Source: Prunus persica (lineage: Eukaryota > Streptophyta > Magnoliopsida > Rosales > Rosaceae). From it: DNA of 64,000 nucleotides. Made by a program: the position numbers and the translations under genes. This document shows, in pieces, positions 23,525 to 35,190 of the stretch (its first letter is position 1; every line of letters begins with the position of its first letter). Under the pieces are notes generated by a model. The model made no database searches. It saw only the letters and a program-made list of their open reading frames with translations, and was not told where the DNA came from. The stretch covers positions 13,329,339 through 13,393,338 of the forward strand of contig NC_034011.1 in the NCBI RefSeq assembly GCF_000346465.2, written 5' to 3'.

Positions 23525-26500
23525 TTATTCATCATCTGAACTATAATAACTTTCGTTATCGTCGCTATCATCACTTTCGGTCTCCCAATCCTCCTCCTCC
23601 TCCTCCTCTATAACTTCATCATCGTCATTGCTCGGGCCCACTGCAACATCGTATCGCGGAAGATCACCGAGGTCAATTGTAATTGACTGAATCGGTATTT
23701 CGATTGAAGACACTCCTTGTATTTAAAACGGTTCTTGTATAACATTTGTATCTCGAAGTGTTTCCGCATCATTTTCCATTGAAGATTCTAAACGTTGGTC
23801 AGCCACATTGTCGACGTCGTTGTTAGTTGGGTCTAATTCTGGTATAGCATACACGTTTCTATGATCCATCTTCTGAATAACTTTCCAACCACTTCCGGCT
23901 TTAGGGTCATCTAGATACACAATTTGTGTTGCCATGTTTGCCAAAATGTAAGGGTCGTCATCATACCAAGTTCTGTTAATGTTCACAGATAGTAAGCCAT
24001 GGTCGATTTTAACACTTCCCGGCCTATTTGGGTAGCTATCAAACTATCGACACTTAAACATGATTACTTGGTATTGATCTTTGTAAAGTAATTGAACGAC
24101 AGTTGGGAGTTTGCCATAGAAATCAATGTTCGTACTTTCGCCTCCACCTGGGACATGGACACCGCTGTTTTGCGTACACAACTTGTCATCTCCTGCAGCC
24201 CCCAAACATTTGATGCTGCTAATATAACAACCCGAGAACAATTCAGCGCGAATCGGGCTGAACGCCAAGTTATATCACTCATCACTGTAAGTGTAGGAAT
24301 TTGATGATTAGAACTTATTCACCTAATATTATACAAAACCATTCACATGTTAGTCTGACAAAATTAAATAGCACAATTTATATTTTTCAAATACAAAACA
24401 CTTATAACTTACAGAATCCAAAAACCATGGTGGAAACAATTCACGGTATTTCTGGGCAACCAAATGTGATGGATGTTCTCGCTTCATCATCTCTTCATGC
24501 TGCCATTATCTCATCACAATTGTTCAGTATGAACCAATGCGCTACCTCCATGTCATTTTTAGAAAACGACTATCCTCGTCCAGGATCTCCAAAGGGTAGT
24601 GTGATTTGGGCAAAAAGAGAAAGTTTTTCCTTTCTCATACCTTCGTCATTATTGCGCTGAGGACGATTGAAAGCCATCTCCACATCTTTTAAATACATTC
24701 CACAGAAAGTAAGCGACTCGTATTGAATCCAAGCCTCTATAATTGATCCTTCGGGCTTCGCCCTGTTGTGTACACTTTTTTTCAGCTCTCCGAGACTCCT
24801 GTCAAAATAAAACAATATGATACAAATTAGCAAGCTTGTGATAATGATGCATACACAAACGATAAGGATTATATACCTTTCTATTTGATACATCCAGCGA
24901 TAGTTGACAGGACCAGTAAGCAATGCCTTTTCTGGCAAGTCAACCATCACGTGCATCATACTTGTGAAGAAAGCTGGAAGAAATATCATCTTAAACTTGC
25001 ATAGAACTTGGACAATGTCATGGCGCAACTAAAACATGTGTGTCTTTCGCAATGTTTTTACCGTCAGTTAGGAAAAAAATTTGGACAACAACATGATTAG
25101 CTTCAATACATCTTCCGGCAATAGATGTCGAATACCCACAGGAAGTAAGCGTTGCATAAACACATGGCAGTCATGACTCTAAAGTCTAGTAAATTTACCC
25201 CCGTCAACATTCACGCAACGTGCGATATTAGAAGCATACCTATCGGGAAACTTTACAGACGATACAAACTTTAGAAACTCTTTTTGTCATTCGGTTTCAT
25301 AGAAAAGAATGCAAGATCCCTTCTAGCTTTATCACTATCCCTATTCATCCATAAACCCCTTCGTATGCCCATTCTTTCCAAATCAAGACGAGCTTTGATT
25401 GTGCCCTTTGTCTTGCCCTTGATATCTAGAATCGTGCCCACCAATGTGTCAAATACATTTTTCTCAACATGCAGCACATCTAGGTTGTGCCTCAATTTGA
25501 GTTTCGACCAATATGGGAGCTTAAAAAAATAGGCTTGTGCGCCCAGTTCATATGTGTAGAAGGTCTGGTCCGACTAACTATTTTTCTGAACGAAGCAAAA
25601 TTCAAACAGTTAAGCTGTTCCAAGATCTCATCACCAGACCATTTTCTAGGTCTAAGGCGACGCTCTGTGTTCCCGTCGAACTCTTTATCTTTTTCCCGCC
25701 ACTCGTGGTCCCATAGCAACCATCTCCGATGACCAAGGTAACAAACTTTTCTAGCTTACCAACCAAAAGTTACATCTTCCTTGCATACAGGACATGCCAT
25801 ATAACCCTTTGTGCTCCAGACAGAAACCATTGCATATGCTGGAAAATCATTCACAGTCCATATAACTGCTGCCCACAAAGTGAACATCTTCCCAGTTGAT
25901 TTATCGTACGTGCGAATACTGTTTGTCCATAAATCCTTCAGCTCATCAACCAGCGGCCTTAAGTAAACATCGATTGACCTGCCAGGATCCTTAGTTATCA
26001 AAACAGTCATCATCATGTATTCTTTTTTCACGCATTTCCAAGGCGGCAAATTATATGGGAATACTAAAATCGGCCAAGTGCTGTGGTGTTGGTTTAGAAC
26101 CCCATACGGATTGAATCCGTCAGTGGCAAGTCTCAATCTAACATTTCGGGGATCAGCAACAAACTCGAGGAACGTTCGATGGAACTCTTTCTATGCCTCC
26201 CCATCTGCAGGATGCCGCATCACATCATCGTCTACCCGTTTTTCCTTATGCCATCTCATGTCTGTGGCAGTATGCGTCGACATATACAATCGCTGCAACC
26301 TAGGTTTCAGGGGCAGATAACGTATGATTTTTTGTGGGATCTTAGTCATCCTATTCTGAGATGTCATTTTGAACCTCGACTCATTGCATATAAGGCATGC
26401 ATCCAACGTTTCATGGTCCTTGTAGAATAACATGCAATTGTTTTTGCGAGCGTGAATTTTTTCATAACCCAATCCAAGTCCTTCTGCGCGTGTTTATGGT

Positions 26501-27047
26501 CTTTCGGCAAACAATTGTCTGTCGGAAGCATTCTCTTGAAAACCCCCAAAAAGTAATCGAAACATAGGTTCAACATACGATACTTTATTTTTCCTTGCAT
26601 AAGCTCTACAATGGCCGTGAGAACGGAAAAGCTCTCGCCCCCGGGTATAACTCTTGGTTGGCATTTTTTAACAATTTTTCATATTATTCAAACTCCGCAC
26701 TGTCTATTGGTGTAGGCACGTCATCTTCCCATTCGTAATTGATGTTGGTCGATGCAAATGGAAAAGCATCCTGTATAATATCCATGACTTGATCATTAGG
26801 ATCCACAATAGGTTTCAACATTGTCCATTCTTGTGGCATTTGAAGACAAAGCATGATGGTCTAATTGTTCTTCGTGAAGGTTCCAAATGCTATATGTCTC
26901 AATCATTCCATTCCTTACTAAATGAAATCCAACATTTTCAATTGTCTCCCACAACATGTTATTACACCTCCTACAAGGACAACGGACTCTAGTTGCACCC
27001 GGGTTGTGTCTACGTGCAAACTCAATAAAATCCTCGATTCCATCCAA
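23525..27047 (-). pseudogene. TNP2-like transposase of the CACTA element
   Basis: Reading the minus strand: transposase-associated N-terminus MDGIEDFIEFARRH with CPCRRCNN (27047-26796); RKNNCMLFYKDHETLDACLIC and HPADGEA (26472-26191); the Transposase_21 core with ATDGFNPYG, PWKCVKKEYMM, GRSIDVYLRPLVDEL and GYMACPVC (26136-25756); HEWREKDKEFDG (25719-); LRHNLDVLHVEKNVFDTLVG and GIRRGLWM (25495-25271); a DUF4218-like part with FLPAFFTSMMHVMVDLPEKA (25028-24570); DUF4216-like GGGESTNIDFYG, MNINRTWYDDDPYILA and DDPKAGSGWKV (24285-23723); and a very acidic tail (23713-23525). A TAA near 25740, a frameshift in an A-run near 25523 and other breaks mark it as a pseudogene. It would cut and join the CACTA ends. 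Confidence 0.85.
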
Positions 27048-27880
27048 GTATTCCTCTGCGCATCTATTCGGGTTCTATATCCACCTTCTGCTCATAATTC
27101 CTGAAACCACAATCACAACACAACAATCACAACAACTTCATACGAAGTTATAATGTCACCTTATGCCTCCGGTAAGGGCCCTATCCCATTCGGGAATGCA
27201 TAGTCCTGTCACGTAACCTACGGCTACATGAGATTAGATTTCGACATGGATGAATTTGGGCAGCATCTCGATACAGTTCTTGATGTGGGCATAGGTATAA
27301 ATACCTACGTACCACCCGAAAAACGTACCGAAATGACACATAAATCTCCATAATCGAAACCTAATCCTGTAGCCATAGATTACGTGACAACACTATGCAT
27401 TCCAAACTGTCCAAATAGTGGGACAATTCAAGAATTAATTGGACTGCAGTCATGCTTTACGCATCCATGCACGAAATTCAACTAATCTCGAACGGGAAAC
27501 TAAGTGTTACTAAACATAAAAATAAAAGTACGAAGTTAATTTCAAATCAACTTTGTATATCACAACACATTGTGCTACGTCACGCACAATTTAACAACAT
27601 AATATAAATATAACTTCACAAAAAAAAAAAACTAACTTTAACATTTTTAATATATAAAACGAATAAAATACATTCTCAATCGTTCTCCACTAATCGCTAA
27701 TTACAAATATCCCTAACGAGAACAAAATTAATAGCATTAGTACGAATTTACATTAATACTTTTAAACTAACGACAAAAAATACTTACCCAATGAACGTAC
27801 TGAATTCCCAGCAGAGGCAGCGGCAGAGAGGTTGAGGGAGAGGCAGAATGCTATTTTTTTTGCATTCTGCCTCTCCAATG
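27048..27880. other. Non-coding upstream part of the CACTA transposase gene
   Basis: AT-rich with no open frame of note. It holds a short CA-rich run (CACAACACAACAATCACAAC, near 27112-27131) and is the probable 5' leader/promoter of the TNP2-like gene. Confidence 0.4.
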
Positions 27881-28599
27881 GCAGAATTCTAATATGAAGA
27901 AGAAGGACTTTGTGCGACAAACCCTTGATTTCGTCGGGCAAACTGCCGTCCCGAAGAACCATTTTTTCGTTGCACAAAACGACTTTTTTCGTCGCGCAAG
28001 CACGTGTCGACATCAAACTTTTGCGCCACGCGTGACATGATTCGTCGCACAAACTTTTGTCACGCAAATTCTAATTATCGTCATGTAAAAACAACTTTCC
28101 GTCGCGCAAGAATGTACCGATATCAAACTATATGCGACAAAAACTATTTCCGTCGCGCAAAAAAAAAAAATCCCCCCTCAAGTATTTTGGGGCCAAAAAA
28201 AAATATCCATCGTTTTCTTACGCGACGATAAATGATGTCGTCGCGCTAAGGTGTCTTTTGCAACGAAACCTGCAGCCAATTAACGGGATCCACTATTTTG
28301 TGTTCACCTTTACGCGACAAAGTGTCCTATAGTTGCGCTAGGTTTTCTTACGCGACGATTCTTCTTGCCATGCAAGTGTTTTGCACCAAAAAAAAAAGAC
28401 GATTTTTTTTCCTCACTTTGCGTGATGAAATAGAATTCTTGTCACGCTAAGAAATTGTGTGCTTCGAAAAATTTGGTCGCGCCAGTTTTCAATATTTTGG
28501 GCGACGAATATTTTTTTCCGTCGTTGTCGTGTATTTTGCGCGACGAATTCGTGTTCATCACGCAAAATCTCGTCGCGCAAATAGTAAAACTTAGTAGTG
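27880..28599. repeat. Right subterminal repeat array of the CACTA element
   Basis: Dense TCGTCGCGCAA/TTGCGCGACGA words, several degenerate, up to the terminus AGTAGTG at 28599. Confidence 0.85.
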
Positions 28600-28904
28600 T
28601 TATTGTAGAAAGGCTTTGAAATAGATACTGTTGGTTTGTATTATGTATGTTATTAGGGCTTCTAATAGGTAATGAAGGAAAAAATACTTCAATTGTTGGG
28701 ATTGATTAAGTGTTTGTTCTGGCAGATCCTGACAAGCTTAATCTTGAGATTCACTATAAAGGTACACTGATGCAATTTGCTGTCGGAAAAGGGGAATATG
28801 AAGGGCAAAATGAGGTACTAAAAATGGAGAAGTTAATATACAGGAAGAAAGGGGAAGAGATGGGAATGCTAGGGCAAATGAAGAGGGTGATGAAGAAGAT
28901 GGAG

Positions 28905-29114
28905 GGAAATGGTGCCAAATTGGCGGCAAATAGGTCTGAGACATTGAAGAGGTCAAAAGGGATTGATTTGACGATTATATCCCTCATTTTTTTGACGGAG
29001 TGACTATTTAAGAGCACTCATATTAACATTAGGGGCCACGAGTGATACAAAAAAAATTTAAAGATGCAATCTAATAGTTTCGCAAACGTCAGGGACGTTT
29101 TGTGATAAAAAGCC
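28905..29114 (-). repeat. Right TIR of the small MULE
   Basis: Inverted partner of 17615-17825; shared core GAGGGATATAATCGTCA. Confidence 0.7.
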
Positions 29115-29698
29115 AATACTAATTTATTGACAAATGTAAAACAGATAAAGATAAAAGAAAGATGAAACATAACTAAAGCCAAGTGGAGTCAAAGTCAATG
29201 TTGATGACTTATCTCCATGAAAGTTTCAAGTCAAAGCTAATGAGGACCATTTGGGACCATTCTCTCAAATTAAATGTTGTGCATTCTCCACCTCTAGTTG
29301 ATAATTATAGTTGCTCTCCGTCTCCGCCATGCTCAAATTTCAATTGGATTGAAACCTTGCGCTCTCTCTGCCTCCAAGAATCTGCTCGAAAGCATGTCTG
29401 AGCATTTGCTCATACCTATCCGTGTTTGCAACACCTTACATAATAATAACTTAAAAAATTGTTCAAATAAAAGAAAAAAAATGCAGTCCCAACTTATGGT
29501 GCAGCTCGTCATACCTATCCATCTTTCATACACAATATGAAACGTTTTCCCCTGTGGGGTATAGGGAGCTGCTGCTTCTGTTCCTCCCCAGTCCCTAGCA
29601 AACCGCCAATGACATAAAGATCAGTGCAAAAATTCATATTTAGAACAAATGGAATCATCGTCCAGCCCTAAACAAAAATTGATGGAGGCCTTAGGCTC
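29115..29698. other. Spacer with weak TNL-tail similarity
   Basis: I see no gene. The word AACCGCCAATGACATAA near 29600 recalls the C-JID motif WRFAND on the minus strand, so this may be further decayed TNL sequence. Confidence 0.3.
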
Positions 29699-29896
29699 CT
29701 ATTGAAAATCAAGATGAGCTGGGTTCCCCGAGCTCAATCTGAATTGATATTGGTCCTTATAATTACAAGGAAAGTATTTTCCCATCTGCAGTTGATACTT
29801 TGAAGCAGACAGAGACACATCTCCACCAAGCACATTCTGCCTCCAAGGAGATGCTTCCTGTTGGATTGTTATATCTTGATCACTATTTGATAGCAC
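29699..29896 (-). pseudogene. Orphan C-JID tail fragment
   Basis: The minus-strand reading DQDITIQQEASPW, then GGDVSLSASKYQLQMGKYF and SSGNPAHLDFQ-stop aligns with the end of TNL2 and TNL3 C-JID exons (ITIQQETP, SASASKYQF, GKYF). No NBS or LRR is nearby. It ends where an unrelated gene fragment starts (about 29897). Confidence 0.75.
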
Positions 29897-29904
29897 ACCC
29901 TTAC

Positions 29905-30205
29905 CCTTATATCATCAAGAGCAAGATCGTCGTTACCGAATTGGATGGCTTGGTGCAGGGCCTCCTCGGTGAGTTGAGAGCGGTAGGATCCCACGGTAGT
30001 TTTGGGGCGGCCCAAGTGCATTTTGGAGACGAATTGGGTGGAGCGGCGGCCGAAAAGGGTGACAAGATCGGATTTTGGATGAGGGAGAAGGCAGAGTAAG
30101 GAAAATGAGGAAGTGGGTGTGGAAGTGGGTGTTTTTGCTGCAGTGCGTCATGCTTGGGATGGTAAAGGCAAAGGCTTTGGGAGAGAAACTTGTTGCTTCG
30201 TCCAT
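29905..30205 (-). pseudogene. Unrecognised gene fragment (5' exon-like)
   Basis: GC-richer than its surroundings. One minus-strand frame reads DLVTLFGRRSTQFVSKMHLG and RPKTTVGSYRSQLTEEALHQ, then AIQFGNDDLALDDIR, ending at a splice-donor-like AGG/GTAAGG. It looks like a conserved plant protein exon, but I cannot name the family. An upstream ATG (30205) is in another frame, so an indel is likely. Confidence 0.4.
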
Positions 30206-30249
30206 TGATTGCTTTTGCGGATCTTTTAGGTGCTAAATATTTTATTTAA

Positions 30250-30530
30250 GGGCAAACTACAGTAAACCCCCCAACCTATAGGGTCATTTACGAGTTCATA
30301 CCCGATTTTGGGGACATTTATGAGTACATACTCAACGTCACGGAAAACCTACAGATTGCCCTCTCTGTTAGCGAGTCCGTCAGGAAATCTATTATGTGCC
30401 TACGTGGCGTCTAGCTGGACAATTTTTTAAGGGCATTTTCGGCAGATCAAGTCCCTGGGTTTCGCGCCCAAAACAACACATAGTTTACTTTAATTCAAAA
30501 AAGAAAAACAGAAAACCCCCAAATCGAGTT
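30250..30530 (+). repeat. Left TIR of the MULE
   Basis: Inverted partner of 39361-39641; shared words GAAAACCTACAGATTGCC, AAATCTATTATGTGC and GGGCATTTTCGGCA. Confidence 0.9.
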
Positions 30531-30616
30531 CCATATCTAAGCCTCCACTCAGACCTAGCCCCCAAATCAATAGAAGTGGATGCCCAGGTTCCAATTTGAA
30601 GAAAACAAAGACGACG

Positions 30617-31143
30617 ATGTCAAGGAGGTCAATGATGTTTGTAAATCGAAGATGCGAAGTGGGCTAGCCTATTTGTCACTGCGGCAATCAATGTTGTCTG
30701 ACGATGTCGTGGACTGACAACAACCCTGGGAGAAGATTTTGGGGCTGCGCCGATTATGGGGTAAGAAGAGGTTGTGCATTCTTTGAATGGTATGATCCAC
30801 AGGTATGCAAAAGGTCCAAGATTGTGATATCTGGATTAATCGATTGCGTAAGGAAGAAGAGGAAAACCAAAAATTGAAAAAAGAGGTTGGAGCTGCCTTG
30901 AAAGCACAAAGATTTCTACGAGCAAGTGTTCTGGGTCCTTGGATTTTTTTGATTGTGTTGTTGGGAATGCTAGTACTGGAATGGAGAGACTCTGGATCTT
31001 CCAAGAATGTATGCACAATTGTTAGGGAATTTCCAATTAAACAATTGCTTGAAGGCAAATTCCATTATATTTTGAGTTCAAAATACATACATACTTTTCC
31101 AACATTTGCAGCTCAAATTTACAAAATGAACATGAGCACCTAA
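30617..31143 (+). pseudogene. GRF-type zinc-finger protein gene carried by the MULE
   Basis: From ATG 30617: MSRRSMMFVNRRCEVG, one TAG, then PICHCGNQCCLTMSWTDNNP, GRRFWGCADYG and GCAFFEWYDPQ. This is the GRF zinc finger (C-x-C, C, C ligands) found in small plant proteins often linked to Mutator-like elements. A one-base shift near 30845 then gives RKEEEENQKLKKE (coiled coil) and PWIFLIVLLGMLVLEW (a single membrane-spanning segment). Finger, coiled coil and C-terminal membrane anchor is the normal order for this group. It converges on the transposase gene. The TAG and frameshift make it non-functional as written. Confidence 0.75.
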
Positions 31144-32429
31144 TCTGGAATACAATAAAACAACTATCAAAAGTAAACTTATCAGGCCACATCACAAAAC
31201 CAGAAGTTGTACTAGTTCAAAATAAAATGGAATTTGCATAAACTAAGAACTAAGAACTAAGAGCCTATGTTCTCTGTCTCTTGGATGCTCTCAATCCTAT
31301 TCCAGCAGTTTCAGCTGCATTTGGCTGGGAAGCATTTAGTGCAGCCTTCTTTGCAGCAACAGCAGCCTTTGCCCTTGCATATGCAAGCTTTCTCCTAACT
31401 CTTGTAGCTACTTTTGCTTTATCCTACAGATAAAATACACTTTCAACTTCAAACAATAAAACAATGAAATTGCTTTTCCATTTTAAGGAAGAAACAACAT
31501 AACATTTCATCAATAGCCTAGCAATAAAAATAGGCATTCACAGCAGCAACTGAAGGGTCTTGGTTAGATATTTTTCTTGGTCTTCCTTTACCCCTTGAAA
31601 GGGGTTTTTCCTATTGAGGTAGATTCCGATGGTGAGTGGTTTTGTTATGGCCAGTTGAGCCACAAATACTACACCTCATTTGCATTCCTTGTCTTCCTAA
31701 CCATTTTTTCCTAGTCTTATCTATTCTCTCTTCAACTCCTTTTATCCTCACCTTTCTAGGTCTTCCAAGTTGTCTAGTGTAGGCTGGTGGCTTTATTGCT
31801 GTCTGGTTGGTCTTCTCCCATAGTTGTGATCCATTAATTAGCATAATGAGATTGTTATAGAGGGCCATGTACCTATCCCAATTGAAAGGACCCGCCTCGA
31901 ATTTTCTGAAACCCGAGACGAATCCTGTGGAAATTCCCGACAACACCCCGATGCCGAGCCCACTTACTAAAGACCGAGACTTTCTGCCGAAATTTCGACA
32001 GAGTCTCCCCTGTAAATTGGACATTTCCCAAAATTATAACCTGCATAAAACACAATTTAATATCCACAACTGGCAGCATGCACAATATAATTTCATGCAA
32101 TTCACATAAACGGTCTTCGGCCTTCCTATAATTCTCAACTACCAAGTATGCTAGCAAATCAATTCATGCCTTAAGCAAGGGAAACGATAAATTCAAAATA
32201 TAAATTATGACTATTAAATTTCAACATGCATCATTTAACCTTTCATATTTCAATATACGAGGTTTTAGCCTCCTAACACAATCACATCTATGTCCGTGGC
32301 TGCACCTAATAACTTTAGGCTGCCTACGTACTCTCCCTGAGGGATCAAGCCACACGTAATTCTTCCTTAGAACCCAATTCCACAGATAGGCAATACCTTA
32401 TTTCATTTCCCTATATTTCACATAATCTC

Positions 32430-33990
32430 CCAATACGCCGGTACTACCAATGCCACGTATGGGGCCTGTCAACACGCCGGATAACCTATGCCATGTGCGA
32501 CCATACCATACTATCACAATATCTCCCCATACGCCAGTACAACCAACGCCACGTATGGGGTCTGTCTCAACACCGGATAACCTACGCCACGCGAGACTTG
32601 CACATCATATCACATATCTCCCTATACGCCGGTACAACCAACGCCACATATGGGGTCTGTCGACACGCCGGATAACCTACGCCACGTGCGACCTCAACAT
32701 AATATCATAATATCTCCCCATACGCCGGTAAAACCAACGCCACGTATGAGGCCTGTCTCAACGCCGGATAACCTACGCCACGCGAGACCTGCACATCAGA
32801 TCATATATCCGCCCATACGTCGGTACAACCAACGCCACGTATGGGGTCTGTCGACATGCCGGATAACCTACGCCACGTGTGACCTCAACATAATATCATA
32901 ATATCTCCCCATCCGCCAGTACAACCAACGCCATGTATGGGGTATGTCACACCCCGAGATCGGCTCTGCCGTAGCACGATATTGTCCGCTTTGGGCCCCC
33001 CTCTCTGCCCACACGGTTTTGTTTCTGGGAACTCACGAGCAACTTCCCAGTGGGTCACCCACCTGGGATTGCTCTGGCCCCCAACTCGCTTAACTTCGGA
33101 GTTCCTACGACTTCGAAGTCAATGAGCTCCCAAAAGGCATCGTGCTAGATGGATGCAGGTGTGCACATATAAGGCACATCACCCCCTCTCCGTTGGTTGA
33201 TGTGGGATCTTACAATCCACCCCCCTTAAGGGCCTGACGTCCCCGTCGGCACACTCGCACCACACGACAGAGTGGCTCTGATACCAAATTGTCACATCCC
33301 GGGATCAACTCGGCCGTAGCACGATATTGTCCGCTGTGGGCCCCCCTCTCTGGCTCGCACAGTTTTGTTTCTGGGAGCTCACGAGCAACTTCCCAGTGGG
33401 TCACCCATCCTGGGATTGCTCTGGCCCCCAACTCGCATAACTTCGGAATTCCTACGACTCCGAAGTCAGTGAGCTCCCAAAAGGCCTCATGCTAGATAGA
33501 TGCGGGTGTGCACATATAAGGCACATCACCCCCTCTCCGTTGGTTGATGTGGGATCTTACAGGGCCTGTCTCACTGCCGGATAACCTACGTCACGCGAGA
33601 CCTACACATCATATCATATATCTCCCCATACGCTGGTACAACCAACGCCACGTATGGAGTCTGTCGACACGCTGGATAACCTATGCCACGTGCGACCTCA
33701 ACATCATATCATAATACCTCCCCGTACGCCGGTACAACCAACGCCACATATGGGGTCTGTCTCAATGCTAGATAACCTACACCACGTGCGACCTCAACAT
33801 CATATCATAAGTCTCCCTATACGCAGGTACAACCAACGCCACTTATGGGGTCTGTCTCAACACCGGATAACCTACGCCACGCGAGACATGCACATCATAT
33901 CACATGTCTCCCCATACACCGATACAACCAATGCCAAGAATGGGGCCTGTCCGCACGCCGGATAACCTACGCCATATGGGACCTAACTTT
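32430..33990 (-). repeat. Hairpin minisatellite array in LTR copy 2
   Basis: About nine two-hairpin units of roughly 95-105 bp, split by Cassandra 1 (32945-33561). Hairpin A: CCCCATACG / CGTATGGGG arms (32525-32533, 32552-32560) around a loop with GGTACAACCAACGCC. Hairpin B: GTCTC/GAGAC arms (32564-32568, 32593-32597), or GTCG(A)CACG/CGTGCGAC (32659-32667, 32685-32692), around GGATAACCTACGCC. Confidence 0.85.
32945..33561 (-). mobile_element. Cassandra TRIM retrotransposon 1
   Basis: Two LTRs (32945-33214 and 33290-33561; TGTAAGATCCCAC...GTGTGACA on the minus strand) flank a 75-bp middle with PBS TGGTATCAGAGCC (33286-33274). The LTRs contain a 5S-rRNA-like stretch (ACTCCGAAGTTAAGCGAG; CAGGATGGGTGACCCACTG), the hallmark of Cassandra. 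It inserted into the hairpin array of LTR copy 2; flanks GGGTA/GGGCC are only a partial duplication. Confidence 0.93.
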
Positions 33991-34379
33991 CACAAGGTGG
34001 TACTTGTAGCGTAACCATAATCCGGAGAGGTACCTAAGGTAGTGCGTATAACACTTCAAACTGACATACTAGACTCTTTTGTACCCTTATACAAACATAT
34101 AATAATATAATATATATATTAATTCTAATATTGTGTAAACCTCAACAATAGTCTAGCACCCGATAATCCCCCTGGAAAGGTGAGATTTCTCAGGGAGACT
34201 CACGGTCAACCAAGGGTCAAACGGGCCTATGGGGCCTAATTCCGATCCGAAAGTTCCTATGGGTTTCTATAAGGTATAGGACACTCGTCCTGCAAGTTTG
34301 GTCCAGATCGGAACAGTCGGATCGCTCACGATCGCACAATCTGACGGTTATTATAAAACATAAACTTTAAATTATTTAT

Positions 34380-35190
34380 TCGGAACAACTGGGGCTCCGA
34401 TTCACAATCCGTGAATTCCTACGCGATCCTAGAAATACCTAGATTAACATATATTATATTCGAGACCATCCAACAGTCAGAACCTATCGAATCCGGATAA
34501 CGCACAATATGCGAAAATCCGTTCAATAGTCAAACGATGTTCGAATTGAGATCCGCAAAATCCTACGCACTCGTGACAACCAGAAGATCGCATTGGGACA
34601 ATAATGCCCCTCTGCTACAGTGTCCACGCACCGCCACACACGCGGGCAGCGTGGGGGTGTCCAAAGCGATAAAGCTTCGCCGGAAAATCTCAACATCTTG
34701 GGCCAAGACTTCTACCCTAGGTATAACACCCTATTTGGAGTCACTTTTGTTCTTGGGCCTACCCCATAAAGTGACCGGAAGTGGCCGAAAACAAACTCCC
34801 AAAATCGGCAGAATTTCAAATCGAAGATCAACTATCCTAGGCTCAAAATTAACGAAATCATATCCAACCATCAGCTAGAGCATGGAAAATAGGTGGAAAA
34901 CCATACCTTACTTGTCAAATTTGGAGAAGAAATGAGAGAGAACGAGCTCCTTGAATTTTGGATTAAAACCGGTCGGATTTTTGCGTTTTTCGGTGAGCAC
35001 AGGTGGTTCCAGTGGCTGGGATTGGTCGGGATGGGAAGAGGAGGATGGCACGGTTCTTTGGGACCGGTGCCACCCCAAGCGGTGGCCGGATGCAATGGTG
35101 GTGGCCCAAAAACCACTGCGGTGAACAGTAATAGGGGCTGTTCTGCGCGCGCAAGGAGGGGGGGGAGAGAGAGAGAGAGAGAGAGAGAAT
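34380..35190 (-). promoter_or_regulatory. Leader module in LTR copy 2
   Basis: Homologous to the CACTA tnpA leader (20760-21490). On the minus strand: GA/CT-rich tract (35190-35160), candidate donor AAG/GTATGG (about 34905), then GGCCACTTCCGG, a CACGAGTGCGTAGGATTT block and the ATTTCTAGGATC block. Probably the LTR promoter with downstream leader. Confidence 0.55.

Larger units (their letters stand above)
18058..28599 (-). mobile_element. CACTA (En/Spm) DNA transposon, two-gene, decayed
   Basis: 10.5 kb. The right end, read inward, is CACTACTAAGTTTTACTATT then TGCGCGACGA. The left end is TGCTACTACATTTTACGATT then TGCGCGAC, with the first CA of CACTA changed to TG. TSD TTA on both sides (18055-18057, 28600-28602). 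Both ends carry dense subterminal repeats of TTGCGCGACGAA in both orientations. Genes on the minus strand are a TNP2-like DDE transposase (27047 to 23525) and a tnpA-like gene (20653 to 18853). Stops and frameshifts in both genes suggest it no longer moves on its own. Confidence 0.9.
17615..29114. mobile_element. Small long-TIR Mutator-like element containing a CACTA insertion
   Basis: Long terminal inverted repeats: 17615-about 17825 reads GG(T/C)TTTTTAT..., GTCCCT(A/G)ACG and GAGGGATATAATCGTCA, and its reverse complement is at about 28905-29114. Flanking 9-mers AATATTGAT (17606-17614) and AATACTAAT (29115-29123) match at 7 of 9, the differences being transitions. That is the expected MULE target duplication. 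Without the CACTA element it would be about 0.95 kb and non-coding. An open frame 28710-29003 overlaps the right arm but resembles nothing I know. Confidence 0.7.

Noticed and set aside
24064..24304. Three overlapping frames on both strands
   Set aside because: Only the minus frame with GGGESTNIDFYG fits the CACTA transposase; the others are shadows.
32430..33970. Regularly spaced palindromic repeats resembling a CRISPR array
   Set aside because: The period and unit sequence belong to a minisatellite inside a plant LTR; spacers are also repeated, and the context is eukaryotic.
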